A stretch of DNA of 18,278 bases. Origin: Caldimicrobium sp964493015. GTDB lineage: Bacteria > Desulfobacterota > Thermodesulfobacteria > Thermodesulfobacteriales > Thermodesulfobacteriaceae. The notes under the pieces were generated by a model, which saw nothing but the letters and a program-made list of their open reading frames with translations, was not told the origin of the DNA and made no database searches. Shown here in pieces: positions 5,813 through 12,817 of this stretch (positions are counted from its first letter, which is position 1; each line of letters starts with the position of its first letter). The position numbers were made by a program, and so were the translations under genes. The stretch lies in the NCBI GenBank assembly GCA_964493015.1, contig CAZBLU010000032.1, positions 1-18,278 on the forward strand. The letters are read 5' to 3'.

Positions 5813-7506
5813 TGGATGAAATCATCATAATCTAAGGTATTGAGTAGATCTTTTTTTTCGCACCATCCCCTTCTCGCTACGCTAACTCCATACTTTAAAT
5901 ACTCCATCTGGTCAATGAAATGGGCATCTGTTCCTATAATAAGGGGGATACCTCTTTCTACACAGGCCTTCACATAGACATCGTTTAAATCAAGCCTCTT
6001 ATAGTAGGCATTAATCTCTAAGGCCTTTCCATAGGCCTTAGCCGTTTCAAGAAGCACTTCCATGTTTACTGCATAGGCCTCTCTCTCTCCAAGGACTCTT
6101 CCTGTAGGATGGGAAATGGCATGAACTAAGGGGTGTTTTATAGCAGAAACTAAACGATGGGTAATCTGTTTTTCCTCTTGTTGAAAACCCGTATGAATAG
6201 CAGCAATCACGAAATCTATCTCTCGGAGCACCTCATCGGGATAGTCAAGGGAACCATCAGAGAGAATATCAACCTCTGCTCCAAAGATAAGTTTTACCTT
6301 CTTGGAACGCCTGTTTAACTCCTCAATACGAGCCTTCTTTTTAAAAAGCTCTTCAATAGGGACACCTCCTGCTACCTTTAACCCCTGGGAGTGATCACAA
6401 ACAGCTACCCAGGAAAGGCCCATACCCTCAGCTTTGACCATAATTTCTTCTAAAGAGGATGTGCCGTCACTATATTTAGAATGGACATGGCCATCCCCTC
6501 TTATGTCTTCATAGGTAACTAATTTTGGTAATCTTCCCTGTAAAGCAGCCTCAATCTCACCTCTATCCTCTCTTAATTCAGGGGGTATGAAAGGAAGCCC
6601 TATTGCTCCATAGACCTCTTCTTCCGTTTTACCTGCAATCCTTTCCTCTCCTTTAAAAACCCCATATTCATTAATCTTTAACCCCTTCTCTAAGGCAAGT
6701 TCCCTTACCCTGATATTGTGGGCTTTAGACCCTGTAAAGTATGCAAGGGCTGCCCCCCAAGACTCGGGCTCAACCACCCGAACATCCATCTGAATACCAG
6801 TTTTAAGCCGCACACTGGTCTTGGTCTCCCCAAAGGCAATGACCTCCTCTACCAGAGGTAAATGGGCAACTACCTTCATTACCTCGTTGGGCTCTCGAGA
6901 GGCAATAAGCATGTCTATATCTTTAACAGTCTCTTTCTTTCTGCGCAAGCTACCAGCAATGGCAATCTCCGTAAGTGGGGCCCTCTCCTTGAGAAATTTC
7001 AGGACCTCTTCAGCTAAAGGTAAAACCTCACCAAGGGGCCTTCTGCCTGTCTTTTCTCTAAATAGCTTTATACCTTTGAGTATATTTTCCTCTGTCTTCA
7101 GACCAAAACCAGGCAATTTGGCTATCTTATGCTGAAGACAAGCCTTTTCTAACTCTTCAAGGCTCGTTATACCAAATTTCTCATAGATGGCCTTTACTTT
7201 TTTGGGACCAAGACCTGGGATTTCAAGAAAGGTAAGCAAAACTGGGGGAATCTCTCTTTTTAATTCTTCAAAAAGGGTTAATGTGCCTGTTTTAAGAATT
7301 TCTTTTATTTTACTGGCTAAGTCAGCACCTATCCCTGGAAGATGCTCTAATTTCCCTTCTTTGGCAAGCTCTTCTATATCCTTGGTTAATGACTCAATAG
7401 TTTGAGCTGCCCTTTCATAGGCCCTTATACGAAAGGGATTGTCTCCCTTTATTTCCAAAAGCTGAGCGGTCTTTCTAAAAATTTCCGCTACTTCTCTATT
7501 CTTCAT
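5773..7506 (-). CDS. polX: bacterial DNA polymerase X (Pol beta-like core plus PHP domain)
   Basis: The 577-residue protein has the full PolX layout. An 8-kDa-like N-terminal domain (NPFRIRAYERAA) carries helix-hairpin-helix motifs LPGIGADLASKI (about 56-68) and IPGLGPKKVKAI (about 96-107). The nucleotidyltransferase core has GSLRR...DID (Asp196, Asp198) and a third Asp at 241 in MDVRVV. The C-terminal PHP domain has metal-binding HVHSKYSDG (His340, His342), CDHS, GAEVDIL, IHTGF, ISHPTGR and GTDAHF. Such enzymes fill short gaps in base excision repair, and the PHP domain gives 3'-5' exonuclease or AP-endonuclease activity. I chose the ATG at 7504-7506 over a TTG two codons upstream. No Shine-Dalgarno lies at normal spacing, and a promoter sits right at the start, so the message may be leaderless. 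It is first in a two-gene unit with the UvrA-like gene. Confidence 0.95.
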   Translation of the reverse strand: MKNREVAEIFRKTAQLLEIKGDNPFRIRAYERAAQTIESLTKDIEELAKEGKLEHLPGIGADLASKIKEILKTGTLTLFEELKREIPPVLLTFLEIPGLGPKKVKAIYEKFGITSLEELEKACLQHKIAKLPGFGLKTEENILKGIKLFREKTGRRPLGEVLPLAEEVLKFLKERAPLTEIAIAGSLRRKKETVKDIDMLIASREPNEVMKVVAHLPLVEEVIAFGETKTSVRLKTGIQMDVRVVEPESWGAALAYFTGSKAHNIRVRELALEKGLKINEYGVFKGEERIAGKTEEEVYGAIGLPFIPPELREDRGEIEAALQGRLPKLVTYEDIRGDGHVHSKYSDGTSSLEEIMVKAEGMGLSWVAVCDHSQGLKVAGGVPIEELFKKKARIEELNRRSKKVKLIFGAEVDILSDGSLDYPDEVLREIDFVIAAIHTGFQQEEKQITHRLVSAIKHPLVHAISHPTGRVLGEREAYAVNMEVLLETAKAYGKALEINAYYKRLDLNDVYVKACVERGIPLIIGTDAHFIDQMEYLKYGVSVARRGWCEKKDLLNTLDYDDFIQWLRNLRARDRDT

Positions 7507-7514
7507 AGTCAAAT

Positions 7515-7542
7515 ATTATAATAATATCTCCTTTCTTGACAA
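7515..7542 (-). promoter_or_regulatory. probable polX promoter giving a leaderless or near-leaderless mRNA
   Basis: On the minus strand, TTGTCA (7537-7542), a 16-base spacer and a perfect TATAAT (7515-7520) end just eight bases before the chosen polX ATG. Transcription would begin about at the start codon itself. An AAGGAG inside the spacer is too far from the ATG to serve as a normal ribosome site and would not be in this transcript. Confidence 0.5.
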
Positions 7543-7653
7543 GGAACTACCTCCACAAGAGATGGTAGAGGCTATTCCAGAACTTGTAGATTTTCATAAT
7601 TTCAGTGATTGTTTCTCTTTAAACGTTTTTGTTTACTTGACAAGGGTAGAACC

Positions 7654-8476
7654 CTAATCCTTTTTAAGCCCTATTTCCCTTAAGATCTCATCCAAGGAAT
7701 TTACCCTAAGGGACAATCTATGGAGACACTTCAAAAAGCCCTGTCCTCAATACTCTTTATTTGTTCAGACAATTCCTTTTCCACCTTACCAAACCTCTCC
7801 TCCAAGGCCTCAAGCACCATCTCCTGAGCATCAAGGATGAGCCCTTGCCTTAAGCTCTGCTCTAAACCCCGCTGTAAACCCTCTCTTAGGGCCTCCTCTC
7901 TTATGTCATCCCAAAAGGTCCTTATCTCCCTCTCCACTCTCTCACCTCCCATCTCCATTACTTAATACACTACTTTCCTTGCATCAATTCCCCTCACATC
8001 AGCCACATACCTCTCCATAAACTCAAACAGTATCCTACCCCTCTCATTCATCAAACCCCAAAGACTTATCAGCCTCTCAAGCACATAAATTATCTCCTCA
8101 AGAGTTTCCCTCCCCACATTCTTTCGCAACCAAAGAAACCCCGTATCCTTCCTGCCTTGAGGTCCTCTTCATGAAGGGAAAGAATGTAAAAGCCTATTTG
8201 GAGAAAGGTCCTAATATCAAGCTGGCTTTTGTGCTCAATGAGGAGATAGATGTGTAGCGTGCGGTCAAGGAGAAAGGTTTCTACCACAAGATCAGGGATT
8301 AAGCGTTTCTCTTAAGAGAGGGGTATTTTTCTTCAGGCAGGATTTGGAGGTGATCAAAATTAAGGAATTTGAGGAACTCACCTGGGAGAAAATCTTTGAG
8401 AAACTGTCTTAAGTTTTCAGGGTCTTTAAAGAAGGCTTTGAAGAAGGCATCATGGGGGGATGAGACGGTAAGGTCA
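7654..8476 (-). pseudogene. Rpn-family (PD-(D/E)XK) nuclease/transposase-like pseudogene
   Basis: Pieces of one Rpn-family protein can be read in order on the minus strand, broken by several lesions. The opening HDLTVSSPHDAFFKAFFKDP has no start codon in its frame (about 8476). A frameshift follows near 8303-8315, after which IPDLVVETFL and the catalytic-region IYLLIEHKSQLD appear. At about 8140-8158 the frame changes again and the usual middle of the protein seems to be deleted. The next piece is RKNVGRETLEEIIYVLERL, then an in-frame TAA (7962-7964), then the repetitive C-terminal coil EALREGLQRGLEQSLRQG. Another frameshift near 7745 restores the typical ending NSLDEILREIGLKKD, with its stop at 7654. 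Intact relatives (PD-(D/E)XK, 'recombination-promoting nuclease') are about 300 residues. This copy is clearly dead. Confidence 0.82.
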
Positions 8477-8597
8477 TGTTTGTATATTATAAATTCAATT
8501 CAAAACAAAAAATGTCAAAAAATTCCCAAAAAAAGAACTTTAACCTAAAAAAAAGGTTCCTTCCAAGAAATTTGTTAAATTTTTCCAGCATTCTCCC

Positions 8598-8625
8598 TTG
8601 ACTTTTTTCAGTTCTTTGGTATTTT
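8598..8625 (+). promoter_or_regulatory. possible dacA promoter
   Basis: TTGACT (8598-8603) and TATTTT (8620-8625) are separated by 16 bases, about 95 bases upstream of the dacA ATG. The -10 box is weak. The remaining 8477-8719 interval is very AT-rich and holds A tracts and no gene. Confidence 0.35.
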
Positions 8626-8719
8626 CATGAAAGATGTTAAAAAACTTTTTTGAGAGCTTTCTTTGGTTCTCTCTTTATAACTCAAGAGAGGGAACTAAAG
8701 AGTAATTTGGAGGGCAAAA

Positions 8720-9856
8720 ATGATCAGAGTATTGGTATTCATATTGGTTTTACTAACCTTTTTTATACTCCCTATAAGGGCTGAAGAGAATTTAGAATAT
8801 TATGAAAACATAATCAGTATAGCAGGCGTTGCCCTTGATGGTAATACGGGACAGATTCTCTATGCCAAAAATCCACATATTAAGATTCCTCCTGCAAGCA
8901 CTGTTAAACTTCTTACCGCTATGGTAGTTTTGGATAGGCTTCCCCTGTCTCAAAAGGTGAAAATCTCCAATAATGCCGAAAATACACCTACTACTCCTCC
9001 CCATCTCCAAGAAGGAGAGATCTTCACTGTGGAGGATCTGCTTTATTTGATGCTTTTAAAGTCTTCTAATCAAGCTGCCGTAGCCTTAGCTGAAGCTGTA
9101 GCGGGAAATGAAGAAAGATTTTCTGAGCTTATGAATCAAAAGGCAAGGATGTTAGGGCTAAAAAATTCACATTTTGTTACTGCCTCAGGCCTTCCAGCAA
9201 GCAATCAATATACTACTGCCTATGAGCTTGCCCTTTTGCTATATGAAGCCCTTAAATATCCTCATATTAAAGAAATAATTAATACTCCTGTAAAAATTAT
9301 TTCTTCTCAACAAGGCAGGACCTTGGTGATTAGAAATACCAATAAACTCCTCTTTGAAGAGGAAATTAGGGAAAATATTCTTGGGGGTAAGACAGGATAT
9401 ACAAAGCTATCCAAGCATTGTTTAGTAAATGTAGCCAAAGTAAAAGATCGCCTGGTTATTACCTCCCTACTTGGGGCTCCTTACAGAGAGGCCCTTTGGG
9501 AGGACACTAAAAAATTAATTCGTTTTTCCGAGTTGGTTTTCGACCGCAAGGTTAGCCCTGTAGTGATTAATACGGCTGTTACTACAGCTTTACCAGTAAG
9601 TATGAAACCAAGTGCCTATTACAGGGAATCAAAAAGGGCCAGTCAAAATCAAAAAAACATAGCTTCAACTAAAAGGACAAGACAAGTTTTAGCCCTAAAA
9701 TCTTCCTCCAAAAATAAACCAGTATTAGCCAAAAATTCCTTAGTGTCTACTAAGGCAAAGGTTCAAGTAGCTAAGGCCAACACATCCAAAGGCAGAAACG
9801 CTAAAAGTAACAAAAAACTCTATAGGGCAGAAAACCCATCCCCAAGAAATTCATAA
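8720..9856 (+). CDS. dacA: D-alanyl-D-alanine carboxypeptidase (peptidase S11, DacA/PBP5 family)
   Basis: This 378-residue enzyme removes the terminal D-Ala from peptidoglycan pentapeptides in the periplasm. It has an N-terminal signal peptide (residues 1 to about 21, cleavage near IRA-EE). The three penicillin-binding motifs are in order: S60-T-V-K63 (nucleophile Ser60), S115-S-N117 and K224-T-G226. The catalytic domain ends at about residue 275. In place of the usual PBP5 beta-rich domain and amphipathic membrane helix, residues about 290-378 form a low-complexity tail rich in Lys, Ser, Asn and Ala. That tail is strongly basic and probably disordered. A GGAGGG Shine-Dalgarno (8709-8714) sits six bases before the ATG. 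It is followed after 16 bases by ugd, so the two may be co-transcribed. Confidence 0.93.
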   Translation: MIRVLVFILVLLTFFILPIRAEENLEYYENIISIAGVALDGNTGQILYAKNPHIKIPPASTVKLLTAMVVLDRLPLSQKVKISNNAENTPTTPPHLQEGEIFTVEDLLYLMLLKSSNQAAVALAEAVAGNEERFSELMNQKARMLGLKNSHFVTASGLPASNQYTTAYELALLLYEALKYPHIKEIINTPVKIISSQQGRTLVIRNTNKLLFEEEIRENILGGKTGYTKLSKHCLVNVAKVKDRLVITSLLGAPYREALWEDTKKLIRFSELVFDRKVSPVVINTAVTTALPVSMKPSAYYRESKRASQNQKNIASTKRTRQVLALKSSSKNKPVLAKNSLVSTKAKVQVAKANTSKGRNAKSNKKLYRAENPSPRNS

Positions 9857-9872
9857 CTAATCCCCTTTAACC

Positions 9873-11180
9873 ATGCATATTGCAGTTATTGGCACAGGTT
9901 ATGTAGGATTGGTTTCAGGCGCTGGGCTTGCTGATTTTGGTATGCTGGTCACCTGTGTAGACATTGATGAAGGGAAAATTAAAAAGCTGAAAAAGGGAGA
10001 AATTCCATTTTATGAACCTGGCTTAGAGGCCTTAGTTAGAAAAAATCTCAAAGCAGGACGCCTCCAATTCACCACGGACTTAGCTAAAGCGGTCAAAAAC
10101 TCCTTAGTAATCTTTATTTGTGTGGGGACCCCTCCCCTACCCGATGGTTCAGCTGATCTAAGCCAGATCAAAGAGGTAGCTTTAAGCTTGGCAGAGGTTA
10201 TTGATGACTATAAAGTAATTGTTACCAAAAGCACAGTTCCAGTAGGCACCAATAGGTGGATTAAAGAATTGATTGATAAACATAAAAAACATGATGCAGC
10301 AGTTGATGTGATCTCCAATCCTGAGTTTCTCCGTGAAGGGAATGCGGTTGAAGACTTTATGCACCCAGACAGGGTTATCATAGGGGGTGAATCAGCTTAT
10401 GCCATTGCCATTATAAAGGACATTTACCGTCCACTTTATCTTGCAGAAACTCCATTTATTATCACTAATTTGGAGACGGCAGAACTTATTAAATATGCCT
10501 CAAATGCCTTTTTAGCCACTAAAATTACCTTTATCAATGAAATAGCTAATTTTTGTGAAAAGGTAGGAGCTGATGTCACAGTGGTAGCTAAAGGCATGGG
10601 GCTTGATCCGAGGATTGGCTCAAAGTTTTTGAACCCAGGTCCAGGCTTTGGGGGTTCCTGTTTTCCCAAAGATGTAAAAGCCCTAATAAAGCAGGGAAGG
10701 CAGTATAGCTCCCCTTTTAGAATCCTTGAGGCTGTTATAGAAATCAATGAGAGGCAAAAACTTAGAGTTGTAGAAAAACTGGAAAACTTTCTTGGTGACT
10801 TAAAAAACAAAGTGGTGGCCATCTTGGGCCTCTCCTTTAAGCCTAATACAAGCGATGTGCGAGAGAGCCCTGCTTTGACCATTGTCCCCCTTTTGGTGCA
10901 GAAAGGAGCAAAGGTTAAAGTCTATGACCCCGTTGCTATGGAGGAATTTCATAAAGCTATCGGAAATCTAAGTATAGAATATGCCCAATCTCCAGATGAG
11001 GCTGTCAAAAACGCCGATGCTATGGTCATACTTACGGAATGGAATGAGTTTCGTTTCTTGGACCTTTCTAAGATTAAAAAACTTATGAAAAATCCACTTT
11101 TAATTGATATGAGAAATATTTATGAGCCAGAAATTGTAAAAAAACTTGGTTTTAGTTATTCAGGAATTGGTAGAAGTTAA
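9873..11180 (+). CDS. ugd: UDP-glucose 6-dehydrogenase
   Basis: The 435-residue cytoplasmic enzyme oxidises UDP-glucose to UDP-glucuronate with two NAD+, supplying acidic sugars for polysaccharides and lipopolysaccharide. The N-terminal Rossmann motif is GTGYVGLVSG (7-16), followed by the family's FICVGTPPLPDG (81-92), STVPVGT, SNPEFLREG (148-156) and the helix ELIKYASNAFLATKI (204-218, active-site Lys208). The catalytic cysteine is Cys263 in GPGFGGSCFPKD. The C-terminal UDP-binding domain has LGLSFKPNTSDVRESP (318-333). Length and motifs are normal for the Ugd/TuaD family. No good Shine-Dalgarno precedes the ATG, 16 bases after dacA, so translation probably follows from the upstream gene. 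With rfaE1 downstream it points to envelope sugar synthesis. Confidence 0.97.
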   Translation: MHIAVIGTGYVGLVSGAGLADFGMLVTCVDIDEGKIKKLKKGEIPFYEPGLEALVRKNLKAGRLQFTTDLAKAVKNSLVIFICVGTPPLPDGSADLSQIKEVALSLAEVIDDYKVIVTKSTVPVGTNRWIKELIDKHKKHDAAVDVISNPEFLREGNAVEDFMHPDRVIIGGESAYAIAIIKDIYRPLYLAETPFIITNLETAELIKYASNAFLATKITFINEIANFCEKVGADVTVVAKGMGLDPRIGSKFLNPGPGFGGSCFPKDVKALIKQGRQYSSPFRILEAVIEINERQKLRVVEKLENFLGDLKNKVVAILGLSFKPNTSDVRESPALTIVPLLVQKGAKVKVYDPVAMEEFHKAIGNLSIEYAQSPDEAVKNADAMVILTEWNEFRFLDLSKIKKLMKNPLLIDMRNIYEPEIVKKLGFSYSGIGRS

Positions 11181-11204
11181 TCCTTAACTGTTAAATAAAA
11201 AATT

Positions 11205-11465
11205 TTAACTCCTCAAGGGCACTCCCTCCTCGTCCTCTATTACCTTAAACTCAGTAAGGTAAACCTTTCCCTCAACTCTTACCACAAGATCTATCCTACC
11301 CCAACTCATATACTTCTCTGCCACGACCTCAAGCCCTATCCCTGCTAAGAAATGTACTATACTATACACCACACTGGCATAATACCCCTCTATCAGCACT
11401 ACCACTTGGGGATTCCCCAAATCTACGTGGCCTACTGAGAAAATAATATTTTCTTTTATCGATCA
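11205..11465 (-). pseudogene. internally deleted remnant of an AAA-ATPase/PD-(D/E)XK nuclease gene
   Basis: The minus strand encodes three separated parts of one known architecture, now stitched together. First comes the P-loop region IDKRKYYFLSRPRRFGES (normally ...FGKSL). A frame change follows directly, leading into QVVVLIE (the start of the Walker B segment QVVVLIDEYDKP). This is fused to the C-terminal nuclease domain GYYASVVYSIVHFLAG...AEKYMSWGRIDLVVRV...KVYLTEFKVI. The gene at the right edge of the window shows the intact order for its N-terminal part (KYYFLSRPRRFGKSLF, then QVVVLIDEYDKPIL more than 100 residues later). The remnant has therefore lost most of the ATPase domain through at least two deletions and ends early after GVPLRS. 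The nuclease motif GRIDL...EFK is still readable, but the gene is dead. The flank 11466-11657 holds no recognisable gene. Confidence 0.8.
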
Positions 11466-11657
11466 TATCTTCAGAATAATGCCTTGAATTATTAAAACAA
11501 GCTTGAAAAGAGACTCTAAAGTTATAAAAGCTAACCAGTAAGAAAGGATCAGAGACTAAATTCACCTTACTTTATGCACATACATGAAAAGTAGTGAAGA
11601 TAAAGGCTCGAGAAATACCTAAGAAGGCAATTATAGATTTTATTTTTCTTTTTGTTC

Positions 11658-11685
11658 TTGACTTCTAACAAATATTCTTTATAAA
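11658..11685 (+). promoter_or_regulatory. promoter of the recA-rfaE1-eno-pmbA-mntA-hepT unit
   Basis: TTGACT (11658-11663), a 16-base spacer and TATAAA (11680-11685) lie about 62 bases before the recA start codon. The leader would be about 55 bases. It contains an imperfect direct repeat (GAATGAAGCTT / GAATGAATGCTT) but no sequence I can call a LexA operator. Confidence 0.55.
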
Positions 11686-11730
11686 TTTAACCTAAATGAA
11701 TGAAGCTTAGTGAATGAATGCTTTAAATTT

Positions 11731-11739
11731 AAAGGAGGG
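11731..11739 (+). promoter_or_regulatory. Shine-Dalgarno site that fixes the recA start
   Basis: AAAGGAGGG ends seven bases before the ATG at 11747. An in-frame ATG at 11714 lies upstream of this site and has no ribosome site of its own. The protein from 11747 (MENLDKKKAVEAAI) begins like other RecA proteins. Confidence 0.8.
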
Positions 11740-11746
11740 CATCTTG

Positions 11747-12811
11747 ATGGAAAATTTAGACAAAAAAAAGGCTGTCGAGGCTGCGATTGCCCAAATTGAA
11801 AGGCAATTTGGTAAAGGCACTATTATGAGACTTGGTGAGGGAGCAAAGAAAATTGAGGTGGGCGTTATCCCTACAGGATCCCTTGCCTTAGACATTGCTA
11901 CAGGGATTGGAGGAATTCCCAGAGGAAGGATTACGGAGATTTTTGGGGCAGAAGCCTCTGGGAAAACCACCTTGGCCCTTCATATCGTGGCCCAGGCCCA
12001 AAAATTGGGAGGAGTTGCTGCCTATATTGATGCTGAGCATGCCCTTGATGTAAATTATGCCCGCAATCTGGGCGTCAATGTGGAGGAACTACTTATCTCC
12101 CAACCTGACACAGGGGAACAGGCCTTAGAGATAGCCGAAGTATTAGCCAGAAGTGGGGCTGTAGATGTAATAGTAATAGACTCAGTTGCTGCCCTTGTGC
12201 CTAAAGCAGAGCTTGAGGGGGAGATGGATGAGCAACAGGTGGGGCTTCAGGCAAGGCTTATGTCTAAGGCCATGAGAAAGCTCACAGCAGCTATCTCAAA
12301 AACAAATACTGCCGTAATCTTTATCAACCAAACCCGTATGAAAATCGGCATGACAAGCTTTGGGGGTCCTCAAGAAACCACTCCAGGGGGTATGGCTCTT
12401 AAATTCTTTGCTACCATGCGGATGGAGATCAAAAAGGTTCAAACCCTCAAAGAGGGCCAGGATACCTTAGGAAATCGAGTCAAGGTGAAAATTGTCAAAA
12501 ACAAGCTTGCTCCTCCTTTTAAAGAGGCAGAATTTGACATCTATTTTGGCGAGGGAATTTCTCGAGAGGCAGAACTAATTGACCTGGGGCTTGCCTTTGG
12601 CATAATTGAGAGAAGTGGCTCCTGGTATGCCTATAAGGGGGAGAGATTAGGCCAGGGCAGGGAAAATGTGCGCAGGCTTCTAAAGGAACAAAAGGAGCTT
12701 GTCTTGGAGATAGAGAATAAAATCAGAGAGCTCGCTGGGCTACCTCTCTTTGGAGAAGAAACTAAGGCTGCAACGCCTAAGGAAGAAGCCAAAAAAGCTA
12801 TCACTGCATAG
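11747..12811 (+). CDS. recA: recombinase RecA
   Basis: The 354-residue RecA forms ATP-dependent filaments on single-stranded DNA for homologous recombination, and in many bacteria drives LexA self-cleavage. Seen here are the N-terminal helix with FGKGTIMRLGE, Walker A GAEASGKT (67-74), catalytic Glu97 in DAEHAL, Walker B VIVIDSVAALVPKAELEGEMDEQQVGLQARLMS, loop L1, and the C-terminal domain with KNKLAPPFKEAEFDIYFGEGIS. Two differences stand out. Walker A has GAEAS rather than the usual GPESS. Loop L2 (about 195-217) reads RMKIGMTSFGGPQETTPGG, two residues longer than in E. coli, though the central Phe and the ETT-GG segment are kept. The chosen start has a strong Shine-Dalgarno. It heads a compact transcription unit and is followed after six bases by rfaE1. 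Confidence 0.97.
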   Translation: MENLDKKKAVEAAIAQIERQFGKGTIMRLGEGAKKIEVGVIPTGSLALDIATGIGGIPRGRITEIFGAEASGKTTLALHIVAQAQKLGGVAAYIDAEHALDVNYARNLGVNVEELLISQPDTGEQALEIAEVLARSGAVDVIVIDSVAALVPKAELEGEMDEQQVGLQARLMSKAMRKLTAAISKTNTAVIFINQTRMKIGMTSFGGPQETTPGGMALKFFATMRMEIKKVQTLKEGQDTLGNRVKVKIVKNKLAPPFKEAEFDIYFGEGISREAELIDLGLAFGIIERSGSWYAYKGERLGQGRENVRRLLKEQKELVLEIENKIRELAGLPLFGEETKAATPKEEAKKAITA

Positions 12812-12817
12812 ATATAA

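Noticed and set aside
6821..7405. Plus-strand open frames of 72 and 104 codons opposite polX
   Set aside because: They mirror the conserved polymerase and helix-hairpin-helix codons and lack any signal of their own.
7562..7657. 31-codon plus-strand frame starting MVEAIPELVDFH
   Set aside because: It has no Shine-Dalgarno, promoter or recognisable similarity; it could be a scrap of an old gene, but nothing supports it.
8542..8558. Hairpin AACCT-A7-AGGTT between the Rpn pseudogene and dacA
   Set aside because: The stem is only five pairs in a very A-rich region, and no transcript on either strand clearly ends there.
10436..10882. 148-codon minus-strand frame inside ugd
   Set aside because: It is antisense to conserved UDP-glucose dehydrogenase motifs, including the catalytic cysteine region, with no start signals.
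11362..11565. 67-codon minus-strand frame as a gene in its own right
   Set aside because: Its middle is the P-loop region of the AAA/nuclease remnant, and its end runs out of frame through the next piece, so it is part of the broken gene.
11714..11746. Upstream recA start at 11714 (11 extra codons)
   Set aside because: The Shine-Dalgarno AAAGGAGGG lies downstream of it and is correctly spaced for the ATG at 11747; the extra residues do not look like a RecA N-terminus.
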